This document shows, piece by piece, positions 22,929 through 29,897 of a stretch of 35,304 nt of DNA (positions within the stretch are counted from its first letter, which is position 1; each line of letters opens with the position of its first letter). The position numbers and the translations under genes were made by a program. Below the pieces are notes generated by a model. It was not told the origin of the DNA. It saw nothing but the letters and a program-made list of their open reading frames with translations, and did no database searches. Origin of the DNA: a virus; IMG/VR virus record IMGVR_UViG_3300023223_000768, positions 1-35,304 of that record; one strand, given 5' to 3'.

Positions 22929-23195
22929 TTAGGTACTTAAGTCTCTAGGCGATGAGTCAGCGGATTCCCGCTCATCTCGGCCTTCAGCCTTTGTGTTAGC
23001 TTGTGAACCAAAGTTGTACAAATACGCTTGTTTCAACATTAATTTAATAGTTAGACGATCATTAATAATCTTGTTCTTATGTAATCTTCCAATCGTCGCT
23101 ATCTTTTGTACGTGTTCATCCCAATTCACTCGGATTTCTCCCCGCTTTCGTCCCTCTTGCACCCGGCTGGAAATGGTACTTCCCCCCGGACTCAC
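22929..23195 (-). CDS. possible small protein, 88 aa, or part of a structured RNA
   Basis: The frame begins with GTG at 23195 with only a weak AGG upstream. It encodes a basic protein-like sequence: 'EGRKRGEIRVNWDEHVQKI', 'RLHKNKIINDRLTIKLMLKQAYLYNFG' (in parts), then a polar 'AEGRDERESADSSP' end. The C-terminal codons also form a strong hairpin (GATGAGCGG/CCGC...TCATC), and the base composition is richer in GC than the neighbours. It lies downstream of the promoter at 23396-23425. It may be a genuine gene, the end of a decayed gene, or an incidental frame in an RNA; I cannot decide. Confidence 0.4.
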   Translation of the reverse strand: MSPGGSTISSRVQEGRKRGEIRVNWDEHVQKIATIGRLHKNKIINDRLTIKLMLKQAYLYNFGSQANTKAEGRDERESADSSPRDLST

Positions 23196-23214
23196 ATAAG
23201 CCTAAATGGTTTCT

Positions 23215-23382
23215 CTAAATTGAAAGCTTTAAGCTCAACATGAATCCATCCCAGTACGGTTCACCTTGGCAGTGCAAGTGAACGTGTTTCCAGAACTCTC
23301 TTTTTAGTCCCCTGTCAACGAGACCGCCTAGTCTTTCCCCTAAGCCCTTGCCTGAGTTATAGTGCTTTCAGGCTGATTCCAT
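23215..23382 (-). other. interrupted reading frame and hairpin-rich leader
   Basis: On the minus strand an ATG at 23382 is followed after three codons by TGA, then by 50 open codons to a TAG at 23215. That stretch is strongly protein-like, containing 'GKGLGERLGGLVDRGLKREFWKH' (in parts), 'HLHCQGEPYWDGF' and several Trp, His and Cys. No start codon lies between the TGA and this sequence. The same bases form hairpins, for example GTTCACTTG with CAAGGTGAAC (23258-23282) and GCCTGA with TCAGGC. This could be a broken gene, a recoded one or a structured RNA. Confidence 0.35.
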
Positions 23383-23395
23383 TCACTGAAGCTTG

Positions 23396-23425
23396 AGAAT
23401 AAACTAAAGCGGTCTTTTTTGTCAA
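23396..23425 (-). promoter_or_regulatory. candidate strong leftward sigma70 promoter
   Basis: On the minus strand a perfect TTGACA (23425-23420) is followed after 18 bp by TATTCT (23401-23396), or after 17 bp by TTATTC. A second TTGACA lies 18 bp upstream (23443-23438). The promoter would start RNA near 23388, directly into the hairpin-rich stretch rather than into a standard gene with a ribosome site. Confidence 0.55.
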
Positions 23426-23454
23426 TCAGTTTGAGGCTGTCAAGCTGATATATT

Positions 23455-23604
23455 TTATGAAGCCTCCTGTGTCTCTTCTCTTTCTTTCATCTCTTTTTCA
23501 ACTAACGCACTTAGGTAACTCTGCCAAGTTTGTCCGGTATCAAGGAAATGGAATTTTAGACTTCTCCAAGTGTCTTCTGGTAATTTGAAGCCGATTGTTT
23601 TCAT
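23455..23604 (-). CDS. ribbon-helix-helix-like small protein, 49 aa
   Basis: It starts at an ATG overlapping the lipoprotein stop (TAATG). The sequence 'MKTIGFKLPEDTWRSLKFH' gives the short strand plus first helix, and 'TGQTWQSYLSALVEKEMKE' the second helix, of a ribbon-helix-helix (CopG/Arc/ParG-type) DNA-binding dimer. The usual N-terminal strand alternation (K.I.FKLP) is present. It lies just upstream of the promoter at 23396-23425, so it may bind there. A regulator function is inferred. Confidence 0.6.
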   Translation of the reverse strand: MKTIGFKLPEDTWRSLKFHFLDTGQTWQSYLSALVEKEMKEREETQEAS

Positions 23605-24086
23605 TAGAAGCCTACTTTATAAAAGGTCTCTGGTTCCTCTTCACCATCACATGACAAATAAAGAAGATTCCCTTGACGACCATAGTTACAGTCATGCACT
23701 CCTTTTTCAAAACAACCCGCATCAACCGGTTCACTCATCACCTCAAGTTTAATCTCACCTGTCTTATCATTATTGTTTTGACTCATCAGGTAAGTATCCT
23801 GGCAATAAGCAGAGACAACAGAGCAATCCTCTTCAAACTCAAGATAATAAAATTGATCATAGTCGTCATAATTGACCCAGGTGCCTATGAGTTTAGACTT
23901 ACGACAGGTCAGCTTGGATGTGTCTGTACCGCCTTCAGAACCGATGTCCGCCGTGTCACCAGCATCCTCTGAGGTTTCGTCCTCAGTAACGAAGATGTCG
24001 CTTAGATCGATCTTCTTAGGTATCTTTAGTCCACAACCACCTATTAGTGGTATGATTATTGCAAGTATTAAATATTGTTTATTCAT
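23604..24086 (-). CDS. secreted lipoprotein, 160 aa
   Basis: The N-terminus is a lipoprotein signal: a short polar start, a hydrophobic core (LILAIIIPLI) and a lipobox IGGC with Cys at residue 18. A basic then acidic linker (SEDAGDTADIGSEGG) leads to a beta-rich domain with 'LIGTWVNYDDYDQFYYLEFEED' (in parts), resembling a lipocalin-like 'GTW' start, and six further Cys that could form disulfides in the periplasm. AAAGGAAA precedes the ATG. Early-region phage lipoproteins often block superinfection or receptor access; that is inference here. Confidence 0.8.
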   Translation of the reverse strand: MNKQYLILAIIIPLIGGCGLKIPKKIDLSDIFVTEDETSEDAGDTADIGSEGGTDTSKLTCRKSKLIGTWVNYDDYDQFYYLEFEEDCSVVSAYCQDTYLMSQNNNDKTGEIKLEVMSEPVDAGCFEKGVHDCNYGRQGNLLYLSCDGEEEPETFYKVGF

Positions 24087-24313
24087 TTCTTTTCCTTTTC
24101 TTCAGCTTTTTTGAAAATTGCATATTCTTCAAATGAACGAAATTTAATATGTGTGCCTGTTTTTTTGAATGTAGCACATACTTGCCATGGTCTAGGTTCA
24201 CCAATTTTATGATTTTTAGGTCGCAAAACATACATGTTGTTGATCGCCCATAAAATGTCTGTGCATTCTGATTTTATTATTTCTTTTAGTTCGCATGATT
24301 TTTTAAGGTTCAT
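24083..24313 (-). CDS. hypothetical protein, 76 aa
   Basis: AAGGAG precedes the ATG, which overlaps the upstream stop (TAATG). The small basic protein has 'ECTDILWAINNMYVLRP', 'PWQVCATFKKTGTHIKFRSFEEYAIF' (in parts) and a Lys/Glu end. It looks like a compact alpha/beta fold. No family is recognised. It overlaps the lipoprotein gene by 4 bases. Confidence 0.68.
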   Translation of the reverse strand: MNLKKSCELKEIIKSECTDILWAINNMYVLRPKNHKIGEPRPWQVCATFKKTGTHIKFRSFEEYAIFKKAEEKEKK

Positions 24314-24501
24314 TATGCCGCTCCTTTTTCAATTGGCGCTATATAGAAATAATTGCTCTCAAATGTCATGAATTGCATACCGATTAAATGAAATACAACC
24401 ACAATCTCTTGATGATCCAATTCATTGTAATGGAGACCTTTAGCTCCAGTGTTTAAGACCTTAATTAATACCTGTTTTTGTTCTTTATTTAGTTCAATCA
24501 T
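24313..24501 (-). CDS. hypothetical small protein, 62 aa, first gene of the leftward block
   Basis: ATG at 24501 is preceded by AAGGG at about 7-8 bases; an in-frame ATG at 24522 has no ribosome site. The sequence 'LNKEQKQVLIKVLNTGAKGLHYNELD' (in parts), followed by a beta-like 'FMTFESNYFYIAP', could be a winged-helix-like fold, which would suit a first early gene, but this is uncertain. Confidence 0.62.
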   Translation of the reverse strand: MIELNKEQKQVLIKVLNTGAKGLHYNELDHQEIVVVFHLIGMQFMTFESNYFYIAPIEKGAA

Positions 24502-24545
24502 TGCTGCACCCTTCCCTTTCATACTTAAAGACTACAGTACTTAAC

Positions 24546-24590
24546 ACATTAAATCAAGTAATACTTAATGCATTGCATATCATTTAATGT
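24546..24590. repeat. 9-bp perfect inverted repeat near leftward gene start
   Basis: ACATTAAAT at 24546-24554 and ATTTAATGT at 24582-24590 are exact reverse complements with a 27-bp centre that contains one TACTTAA copy and an internal AAGTAATACTT near-palindrome. The arms sit 45-90 bp before the ATG at 24501, a usual place for an operator over an early promoter. Confidence 0.6.
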
Positions 24591-24719
24591 CCTACAATAA
24601 AATAGAGTAAAAATGCCTAATTTATCTGTTTATTCAGCAAGATCAAATAGATAGCCAGAAAATCTATCTGGCAAAAAAAACAACATAGATTTTTGACATC
24701 TAAGAAATAGTCTGATCTG

Positions 24720-24739
24720 GGTACACTTCTGTACCTTTT
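24720..24739 (+). terminator. terminator-like or attenuator hairpin in rightward leader
   Basis: GGTACA and TGTACC form a perfect 6-bp stem around a CTTC loop and are followed by TTTT on the plus strand. It lies 190 bp before the first rightward gene. If a rightward promoter lies to its left, it would act as an attenuator; otherwise it may stop stray transcription. Confidence 0.45.
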
Positions 24740-24869
24740 ATGGCTGTTTTCTTGGAGTTAGACCCCCCCATTAACAATGATAGAGGTTGAATATGTGTCG
24801 TTGTTGACATTGTTAAAATTGTTTGAGATTGTAAATTACGGTAAGTGAATGATCCATAAATAAGCTCAG

Positions 24870-24911
24870 CTGGGCCAAGTGATACCTTCCTTAATCTGTT
24901 GCTTGGTCCAG
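24870..24911 (+). other. 10-bp stem in the 5' leader of the rightward block
   Basis: CTGGGCCAAG (24870-24879) pairs with CTTGGTCCAG (24902-24911); the single mismatch is a G-U pair in RNA, so pairing is complete. The loop is 22 bases. The stem ends 8 bases before the AAGGA ribosome site of the gene at 24928 and could affect its translation or mRNA stability. Confidence 0.5.
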
Positions 24912-24927
24912 TGTCTTTAAGGATGAG

Positions 24928-25119
24928 ATGGCTGGACATAATAACAAGTCAATGCGTTTAGTTGCTCAATCCTTTAGAGAGACTAAAGGAGAACGGTTTA
25001 AAGGTGGAGAGGCCCAAAGGATTAAAGTCTCTTTAAATAAGGCTGAAGCAAGAGGCGCTAAGATCCCCAAAAAGAAAAAGAATGCACTTCGCAAAACAAT
25101 GGATAAATTAAGATCATAA
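24928..25119 (+). CDS. small basic protein, 63 aa, first rightward gene
   Basis: AAGGA precedes the ATG at 24928 (another ATG at 24923 is out of frame). The product is strongly basic (GERFKGGEAQRIKVSLNKAEARG in parts; KIPKKKKNALRKTMDKLRS in parts) and probably binds nucleic acid. It heads the terminase cluster and overlaps the next gene through TAATG. No family is recognised. Confidence 0.7.
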   Translation: MAGHNNKSMRLVAQSFRETKGERFKGGEAQRIKVSLNKAEARGAKIPKKKKNALRKTMDKLRS

Positions 25120-25391
25120 TGGGTGAACAGATAAAAGAACAAGAATCAGATAAAGTCGTTCCTTTTAAGAGTAAGGCTGAACTCATCTATTGTGCCTTGG
25201 TAACGGGAATTAAAGAGTCTCATGGAGTTGATGTAAAAGATGACTACATTCATGAAGTCACAGTTAATATTATAGCCAATAAGATCGCGGAAGATGTCCA
25301 TGAAAGACTAAAAGACTTGAAAGTGAAAGACCTTACTTGTTTGGCCGGTCTTACTAAAAAGAATATGGAAACCAGTGGCAAGACCCACTAA
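25119..25391 (+). CDS. hypothetical protein, 90 aa, upstream of terminase
   Basis: It starts by overlap with the previous stop. The protein is acidic and helical, with 'KSKAELIYCALVTGIKESHG' (in parts), 'EVTVNIIANKIAEDVHERL' and 'LTCLAGLTKKN'. It overlaps the small terminase gene by 17 bases. It could be a terminase-associated factor. No motif is recognised. Confidence 0.7.
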   Translation: MGEQIKEQESDKVVPFKSKAELIYCALVTGIKESHGVDVKDDYIHEVTVNIIANKIAEDVHERLKDLKVKDLTCLAGLTKKNMETSGKTH

Positions 25392-25830
25392 ATATAAATC
25401 CGAGTATTGCAAACTGCTACTTGATCATATGACGGATGGCTATTCTCTTAAGTCTTTTGCTGGTAAAGTTGGTGTGACAACCAGCACCATACAGCAATGG
25501 GTTAAAAAGTATTCCGAGTTTTCACTTGCCAAAAAAAGAGGCGAAGCTTGTTCTGAATTCTTTTGGGAAGATATTGGACGTAAAATGGCTATGGAAGGCA
25601 ATGTTACTGCCTGGATCTTCAACATGAAGAACCGGTTTGGCTGGAAAGATAAACAGGATATAGAGATTGAGCAAAATGTGGAAATGAAAGAGGCTGTTTC
25701 TGTTCCAACTTACAAGGAACTTCTGGAGCTAGATCCATTTTATGACAAAACAAAGCTCGCTATTACTACAGGGGACTCTAACGGGTCTGCATTGGAAACC
25801 ACACCGGGGACAAGTAAGAACGGGGATTGA
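25375..25830 (+). CDS. terS: terminase small subunit, 151 aa
   Basis: The GTG at 25375 begins 'MARPTKYKSEYCKLLLDHMTDG' (in parts), the standard opening of many phage small terminases, followed by a helix-turn-helix: 'SLKSFAGKVGVTTSTIQQWVKKY'. 'GNVTAWIFNMKNRFGWKDK' is the usual oligomerisation region. It recognises packaging sites and recruits the large subunit. The last 89 bases overlap the large-subunit gene in another frame, longer than usual. Confidence 0.88.
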   Translation: MARPTKYKSEYCKLLLDHMTDGYSLKSFAGKVGVTTSTIQQWVKKYSEFSLAKKRGEACSEFFWEDIGRKMAMEGNVTAWIFNMKNRFGWKDKQDIEIEQNVEMKEAVSVPTYKELLELDPFYDKTKLAITTGDSNGSALETTPGTSKNGD

Positions 25831-27145
25831 GCTTTTTTATTCAGACACTAGGTCCTTTTTTATTCAATGTGGACGGAAGTGGGGAAAGACAGACCTGATT
25901 CTGTATTGTCTTTGGAGATGGGCACAGTCTTATCCAAACTCTTCTTGTTATTATATTTCTCCATTCTTCAAACAATCCAAAGAGATTATCTGGGCTAACC
26001 GTCGTGCTCAGAACTTCGGACCTAGAGAATGGATTACTTCTTTCAATAACTCAGAGCTTAGAATCAATTTTAAGAATGGTTCATTTATTAAGCTAGATGG
26101 ATCAGATAACCATGAAGCTTATCGTGGTGTAGAGCCACACATTCTTATCATGGAGGAATATAAAGACCATAAGCCTGAGTTCATGGAAGCCATGCGACCT
26201 AATCTTTCTGTCTATAATGCTCCTTGCTTTTTCATTGGTACTCCACCTGAAGAAGATGATCATTTCTTTTGGCAAGAAGCTGAAGAACACATAAGTAACG
26301 ATAAGAAGTTTTACTACCAAGCTCCCACTTCAGAAAATCCATACATTGATAAACAATGGCTTGAAGAAGAAAAGAAACGGTTATACGACAGAAATGAAGG
26401 AGATAGTTATGAACGAGAGTATGAAGCAAAGAAAGTTAAAGGAGGAGCAAGTAAAATATTTCCTATGCTTAACTCTGCAATGGTGCTCAATCATGATGAC
26501 CTTATTCGTATTATTTACAGAGACAAAAGAAAGCTTGACTGGTATTTATGCGCTGATCCTGCTGCTGCAACTTGCTTCGGTGTATTGTTTGCTGCGGTTA
26601 ATCCCTACACGAGAGAATGGTTTGTCCTAGATGAGATCTACGAGAAGTCTCAAGAGGACATGACTGTCAAACGCATTGGAAAGAAAATGTTCAAGATGCG
26701 TGATGATCTCTTTTACTACCGAAACAAACAATGGAATCAGATTTATGATGAAGCTGAAACATGGTTCAATAATGAAATCATAAGTGAGTTTGGTGAAAAC
26801 CTTCATCCAACGCATAAAGCCAAGTCCGACAAGATATCAGGACTCTCACAGATTAAAGATATAATGCTAGGCGGTAAGCTTTATATTTCAGATAGAGCTA
26901 AGAACTTTTACTGGGAGTTAGACCATTACCGGAAGGATAAGAATGGAAAGATCCCTAAGAAAAACGACCATTTAATTGATTGTTTCAGATATATCCTGGA
27001 CGCTTCATATTATGACTTGCAAGAAAAGAAAGAATATGTTGAAGCTAAAGATGACGATTTTAGAGGAGCAAGAATCAATGACGACTTCCCAGAATTCCAA
27101 GACGACGGATCATACTCAATCTCAGAATACGAACAAGTCGAATAA
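25742..27145 (+). CDS. terL: terminase large subunit, 467 aa
   Basis: This is the packaging ATPase-nuclease. Residues 20-24 'PHRGQ' form the adenine motif, the Walker A is 'GRKWGKT' (44-50), and the Walker B with catalytic Glu is 'HILIMEEY' (133-140). The nuclease domain has acidic residues in 'LCADPAA' (Asp272), 'IYDEAET' (Asp336) and 'HLIDCFRY' (Asp413). The ATG at 25742 is the only ATG that keeps the adenine motif, so the overlap with the small subunit is real even though the nearest GGAG lies 14 bases upstream. Confidence 0.93.
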   Translation: MTKQSSLLLQGTLTGLHWKPHRGQVRTGIELFYSDTRSFFIQCGRKWGKTDLILYCLWRWAQSYPNSSCYYISPFFKQSKEIIWANRRAQNFGPREWITSFNNSELRINFKNGSFIKLDGSDNHEAYRGVEPHILIMEEYKDHKPEFMEAMRPNLSVYNAPCFFIGTPPEEDDHFFWQEAEEHISNDKKFYYQAPTSENPYIDKQWLEEEKKRLYDRNEGDSYEREYEAKKVKGGASKIFPMLNSAMVLNHDDLIRIIYRDKRKLDWYLCADPAAATCFGVLFAAVNPYTREWFVLDEIYEKSQEDMTVKRIGKKMFKMRDDLFYYRNKQWNQIYDEAETWFNNEIISEFGENLHPTHKAKSDKISGLSQIKDIMLGGKLYISDRAKNFYWELDHYRKDKNGKIPKKNDHLIDCFRYILDASYYDLQEKKEYVEAKDDDFRGARINDDFPEFQDDGSYSISEYEQVE

Positions 27146-27320
27146 AGAAGAGTTGCATCTCCCTTTAAGTTCAGTATTTGAGCTATTAAAGGACTTGAGA
27201 CAAATGCAGCCCATGCCCTTCATTCTTCCGAAACACTGGAGGAATGACACAATAAAGTCATTCTGTGACGCACTAGTCAGTGAGAAGATTGCAGTATGGA
27301 GTAAGGTGGTTAGTAAGTGA
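27078..27320 (+). CDS. hypothetical protein, 80 aa
   Basis: ATG at 27078 lies about 9 bases after GAGGAG inside the terminase gene; a longer frame from 26976 has no ribosome site. The first 28 residues are Thr/Asn/Ser-rich and disordered. The rest is helical: 'LSSVFELLKDLRQMQPMPF' and 'HWRNDTIKSFCDALVSEKI'. The overlap with terL is 68 bases. Function unknown; it lies in the packaging cluster. Confidence 0.65.
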   Translation: MTTSQNSKTTDHTQSQNTNKSNKEELHLPLSSVFELLKDLRQMQPMPFILPKHWRNDTIKSFCDALVSEKIAVWSKVVSK

Positions 27321-27463
27321 TAGAGATCATAAACCAAGCTGAACCATTGTTATTCTTTCTATTGCCTATTTTCGGGGTTATTAGTTTTTTTATTGGTTAT
27401 TTCGGTGCTGCGACTATTCATTATATTGTTAGGTTTCTCTGTTGTCGGGATAAGAAACGATGA
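27317..27463 (+). CDS. small membrane protein, 48 aa
   Basis: A GTG start overlaps the previous stop (GTGA) and lies 8 bases after AGGTGG. The product is hydrophobic for most of its length (EPLLFFLLPIFGVISFFIG), with a small-residue second stretch, then a basic Cys-containing tail (RFLCCRDKKR). It is an alternative holin candidate. It overlaps the next gene by ATGA. Confidence 0.6.
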   Translation: MIEIINQAEPLLFFLLPIFGVISFFIGYFGAATIHYIVRFLCCRDKKR

Positions 27464-27660
27464 ATCTTGACATACTTAATTGGATATTGATTTTATTATT
27501 AATTGCGTCTAACTTCTTTATATGGATTGAAGTAAAGGCAGGACAAAAATCGACACATCGCTTTACTTATGTAGACCCTCTTAAAGGTAGGAAGCCTGAG
27601 GATCTTGACGAGAAAACGATTGATGAGCTTATGGAGGACCCTTTTGACAACATTCAATAG
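27460..27660 (+). CDS. membrane-anchored small protein, 66 aa
   Basis: The N-terminus (LNWILILLLIASNFFIWIEV) is a single membrane span, followed by a soluble acidic tail with 'YVDPLKGRKPEDLDEKTIDEL'. It is coupled to the previous membrane gene by ATGA. The location between terminase and portal genes is unusual for membrane proteins. Function unknown. Confidence 0.68.
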   Translation: MNLDILNWILILLLIASNFFIWIEVKAGQKSTHRFTYVDPLKGRKPEDLDEKTIDELMEDPFDNIQ

Positions 27661-27669
27661 GAGATTTCC

Positions 27670-29877
27670 ATGGTCGGTGGTCAATTATTTTTCGATGAAG
27701 ATCTTGATGATTTAGCACAAACTCAACCTACAAAGCCCATCTGGTCAATGGATCTTGATGATCCAAAGAATGAGAAAGAAGTTCTCAAATGGCTAACTGG
27801 TGAGTTAGCATTCATACAAGATGAAAATGACCAAAGATTCAGACAACTCGAAAGAAACCTCCAGCTATTCAAAGGAATACAGTATCAATCTCAGGAGACT
27901 CGAAGTGACCTCAGAGATCGTACAGAAAGCAGGTCCCGAGTTGTGGGTAAGGTGGTGGTCAATCACATCGCAGATCTCACACAAGCAAGAGTCGCAAGAC
28001 TCATCAAGTTCAAACCAGCACTAGCCATCCTCCCAACCAATGATGAATTCGGTGACAAGAACTCTGCTAAAATCACAGAGCTTCTTTTAAAGCATCTTTG
28101 GTATATCCATAACTTTGAAAACCAAAAGGTATTAGAGATCGTTAGAAATATGTCTGTAATGGGTGAAGGATATCTATTTATCACCTGGAATCCAGACAAA
28201 GGTGATCTCATTGAAGCGCTTAAGAAAGTAAAAGATAAGAACAATGGCAAGGCCCCACTTATGGATGAGAGTGGGAAACCACAAAAGGATGACCAAGGTA
28301 ATACTATCTTTTTGGATAGACCTCTTAGAACCGGTGAAGTTGATTATGAAACTGTTCTCAATACAGATTTATTACTAGAACGAAAGCAACGCTTTGAAGA
28401 TGTTGATTATATCTATAGAAGACATGTCACTCCTATTGAGGAGTTACGAGCTAAATTCCCTAAAAAAGCAGCGGAGATTAAAGCAACCAATGGTGTACAG
28501 ATTTATGACTTTGAGAAAATGGTTTTACGTCCAGCACAAAAGGAAGTCGTATGGTGGGAGTTCTATCATCGTAGGACAGATATGTTTGATTCTGGCCGTC
28601 ATATTATATTTACTCCAGATGTAATCATTTCAAATAAAGAATTCCCATATGATCACCATAATTTACCGTGTGTGAGAATTACCGATCTTGAGAATCCAGG
28701 AGAACTTCATGGTCATAGTTTCTTTGAAAGAGTAAAGGTATTAACTTCAACCTACAATAATCTAACCAACATCATTTTAAAGAATCAGATATTAGTTTCT
28801 CATCCTAAATGGATGTTTCCCGTTGGCACAGTTACCCATAGACAACTAGGAAATGACATCACCCTTGTTGAATATAAAGGACAAATCCCCCCCCAATTAG
28901 TCCAATCTAACCCGACCCCTAGAGAAGTGTTTGAATTCAGAGCACAGATTAAAGAAGAGTTCCAACAAATCTCTGGGATCTTTGGTGTCTCAAGAGGTCA
29001 ACCTCCTCCAGGCATCACCGCTGGCGTTGCGCTTCAATTCCTAAACGAACAGGAATCAGAACGATCAAATGAAGCCGTCCTCAAGTTCAATGAATTCATC
29101 AAACAAGTCGGCATTATGACTATCAGTGTCGCAGGAACCTACTATAACGCAGATGATAAAAGGATGATCCGTGTCATAGGTAAGGATGAACAGTGGAGAA
29201 CTGTATTCTTTGATGCAGCACACCTTAGTAAAGATTATGACATTAGGCTTCAGAACGCTTCTGCACTGTCCCAAACAAAGTCTGCCAGGGTTCAAAGCCT
29301 TTTAGACATCAATAGAGAATTCCCCGGCCAGCTTGATCCAGCACAGGTCTTGGATTTATTAGATCTTGCTCAATCAGATAAGTTTATATCCCAAGCAACC
29401 AAGGCCATCAGAAACGCTGAGGCTGAGAATGAACAGATTCTAAGCGGTCAATCGACAGCTGTGACTCCTCCTGAACAATATGAAAATCATCTTGTGCATT
29501 GGGACATTCATATGAAGGGCGTTCAGGACTGGTCGTTCAAAAATCAAATGCCTAAAAAGATACAAGAACAAATGATCAATCATGTCTTGGTGCATGAGAT
29601 GTTTTTAGTAAAGAAAGCTAGAACTAATCCGGCTCTTTTAGAGAAGCTTGGGACTCTTCCTATGTTTCCTGTCTTTTTCGTTATTGAAAACATTGAAAAA
29701 GAAGCAGCAGAAACTGAGGCTCAAGAGATTGCCACACAGCTCTTGGGCGGTGAAATAACTGAACAACCAGGGCTTCCAGTTAATCCAGAGCAAGGCGGCG
29801 AACTACAACAACCGGTGAATGTTCCGCCACCACCCATAGAAGCTCAAGCACCACCAGCCCTACCGACAGCAATTTAA
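27670..29877 (+). CDS. portal protein, 735 aa
   Basis: This protein would form the dodecameric ring through which DNA enters and leaves the head. It has 'VVVNHIADLTQARVARLIKFKPALAILP' (in parts), typical of podovirus portals, 'NMSVMGEGYLFITWNP', 'ENPGELHGHSFFERVKVLTSTYNN' (in parts) marking the wing and stem, 'GQPPPGITAGVALQFLNEQE' and a long helical C-terminal region with a Pro-rich tail. The length is close to P22-type portals (725). GGAG lies before the ATG. It is followed by scaffold and capsid genes in standard order. Confidence 0.9.
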   Translation: MVGGQLFFDEDLDDLAQTQPTKPIWSMDLDDPKNEKEVLKWLTGELAFIQDENDQRFRQLERNLQLFKGIQYQSQETRSDLRDRTESRSRVVGKVVVNHIADLTQARVARLIKFKPALAILPTNDEFGDKNSAKITELLLKHLWYIHNFENQKVLEIVRNMSVMGEGYLFITWNPDKGDLIEALKKVKDKNNGKAPLMDESGKPQKDDQGNTIFLDRPLRTGEVDYETVLNTDLLLERKQRFEDVDYIYRRHVTPIEELRAKFPKKAAEIKATNGVQIYDFEKMVLRPAQKEVVWWEFYHRRTDMFDSGRHIIFTPDVIISNKEFPYDHHNLPCVRITDLENPGELHGHSFFERVKVLTSTYNNLTNIILKNQILVSHPKWMFPVGTVTHRQLGNDITLVEYKGQIPPQLVQSNPTPREVFEFRAQIKEEFQQISGIFGVSRGQPPPGITAGVALQFLNEQESERSNEAVLKFNEFIKQVGIMTISVAGTYYNADDKRMIRVIGKDEQWRTVFFDAAHLSKDYDIRLQNASALSQTKSARVQSLLDINREFPGQLDPAQVLDLLDLAQSDKFISQATKAIRNAEAENEQILSGQSTAVTPPEQYENHLVHWDIHMKGVQDWSFKNQMPKKIQEQMINHVLVHEMFLVKKARTNPALLEKLGTLPMFPVFFVIENIEKEAAETEAQEIATQLLGGEITEQPGLPVNPEQGGELQQPVNVPPPPIEAQAPPALPTAI

Positions 29878-29897
29878 CCATAAACCAAGGAGGATAT

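Larger units (their letters stand above)
24502..24927. promoter_or_regulatory. divergent control region, 426 bp without a supported gene
   Basis: The region separates the leftward and rightward blocks. From left to right it holds three TACTTAA copies (24522, 24538, 24562), a perfect 9-bp inverted repeat ACATTAAAT/ATTTAATGT (24546-24554, 24582-24590), overlapping alternative hairpins (24649-24672), a terminator-like hairpin (24720-24739), three ATTGT repeats about one helical turn apart (24809, 24818, 24828), and a 10-bp stem (24870-24911) just before the ribosome site of the first rightward gene. Promoters for both directions must lie here, but no hexamer pair is convincing. An origin of replication is possible. 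Confidence 0.6.

Noticed and set aside
22993-23199. Plus-strand frame of 68 codons
   Set aside because: It is opposite to all neighbouring genes, lacks a ribosome site and mirrors the more protein-like minus-strand frame.
22860-23390. Group I or group II intron
   Set aside because: Some short pieces resemble group I core elements, but no paired P7 sequence or domain V hairpin could be found and no split gene flanks it.
24700-24939. Minus-strand frame of 79 codons in the control region
   Set aside because: No ribosome site, it overlaps the first rightward gene, contains hairpins and a G run typical of the control region, and has no recognisable motif. It remains a low-probability gene.
26976-27077. 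Upstream part of the frame leading into the 27078-27320 gene
   Set aside because: It lies wholly inside terL and lacks a ribosome site, while the ATG at 27078 has GAGGAG.
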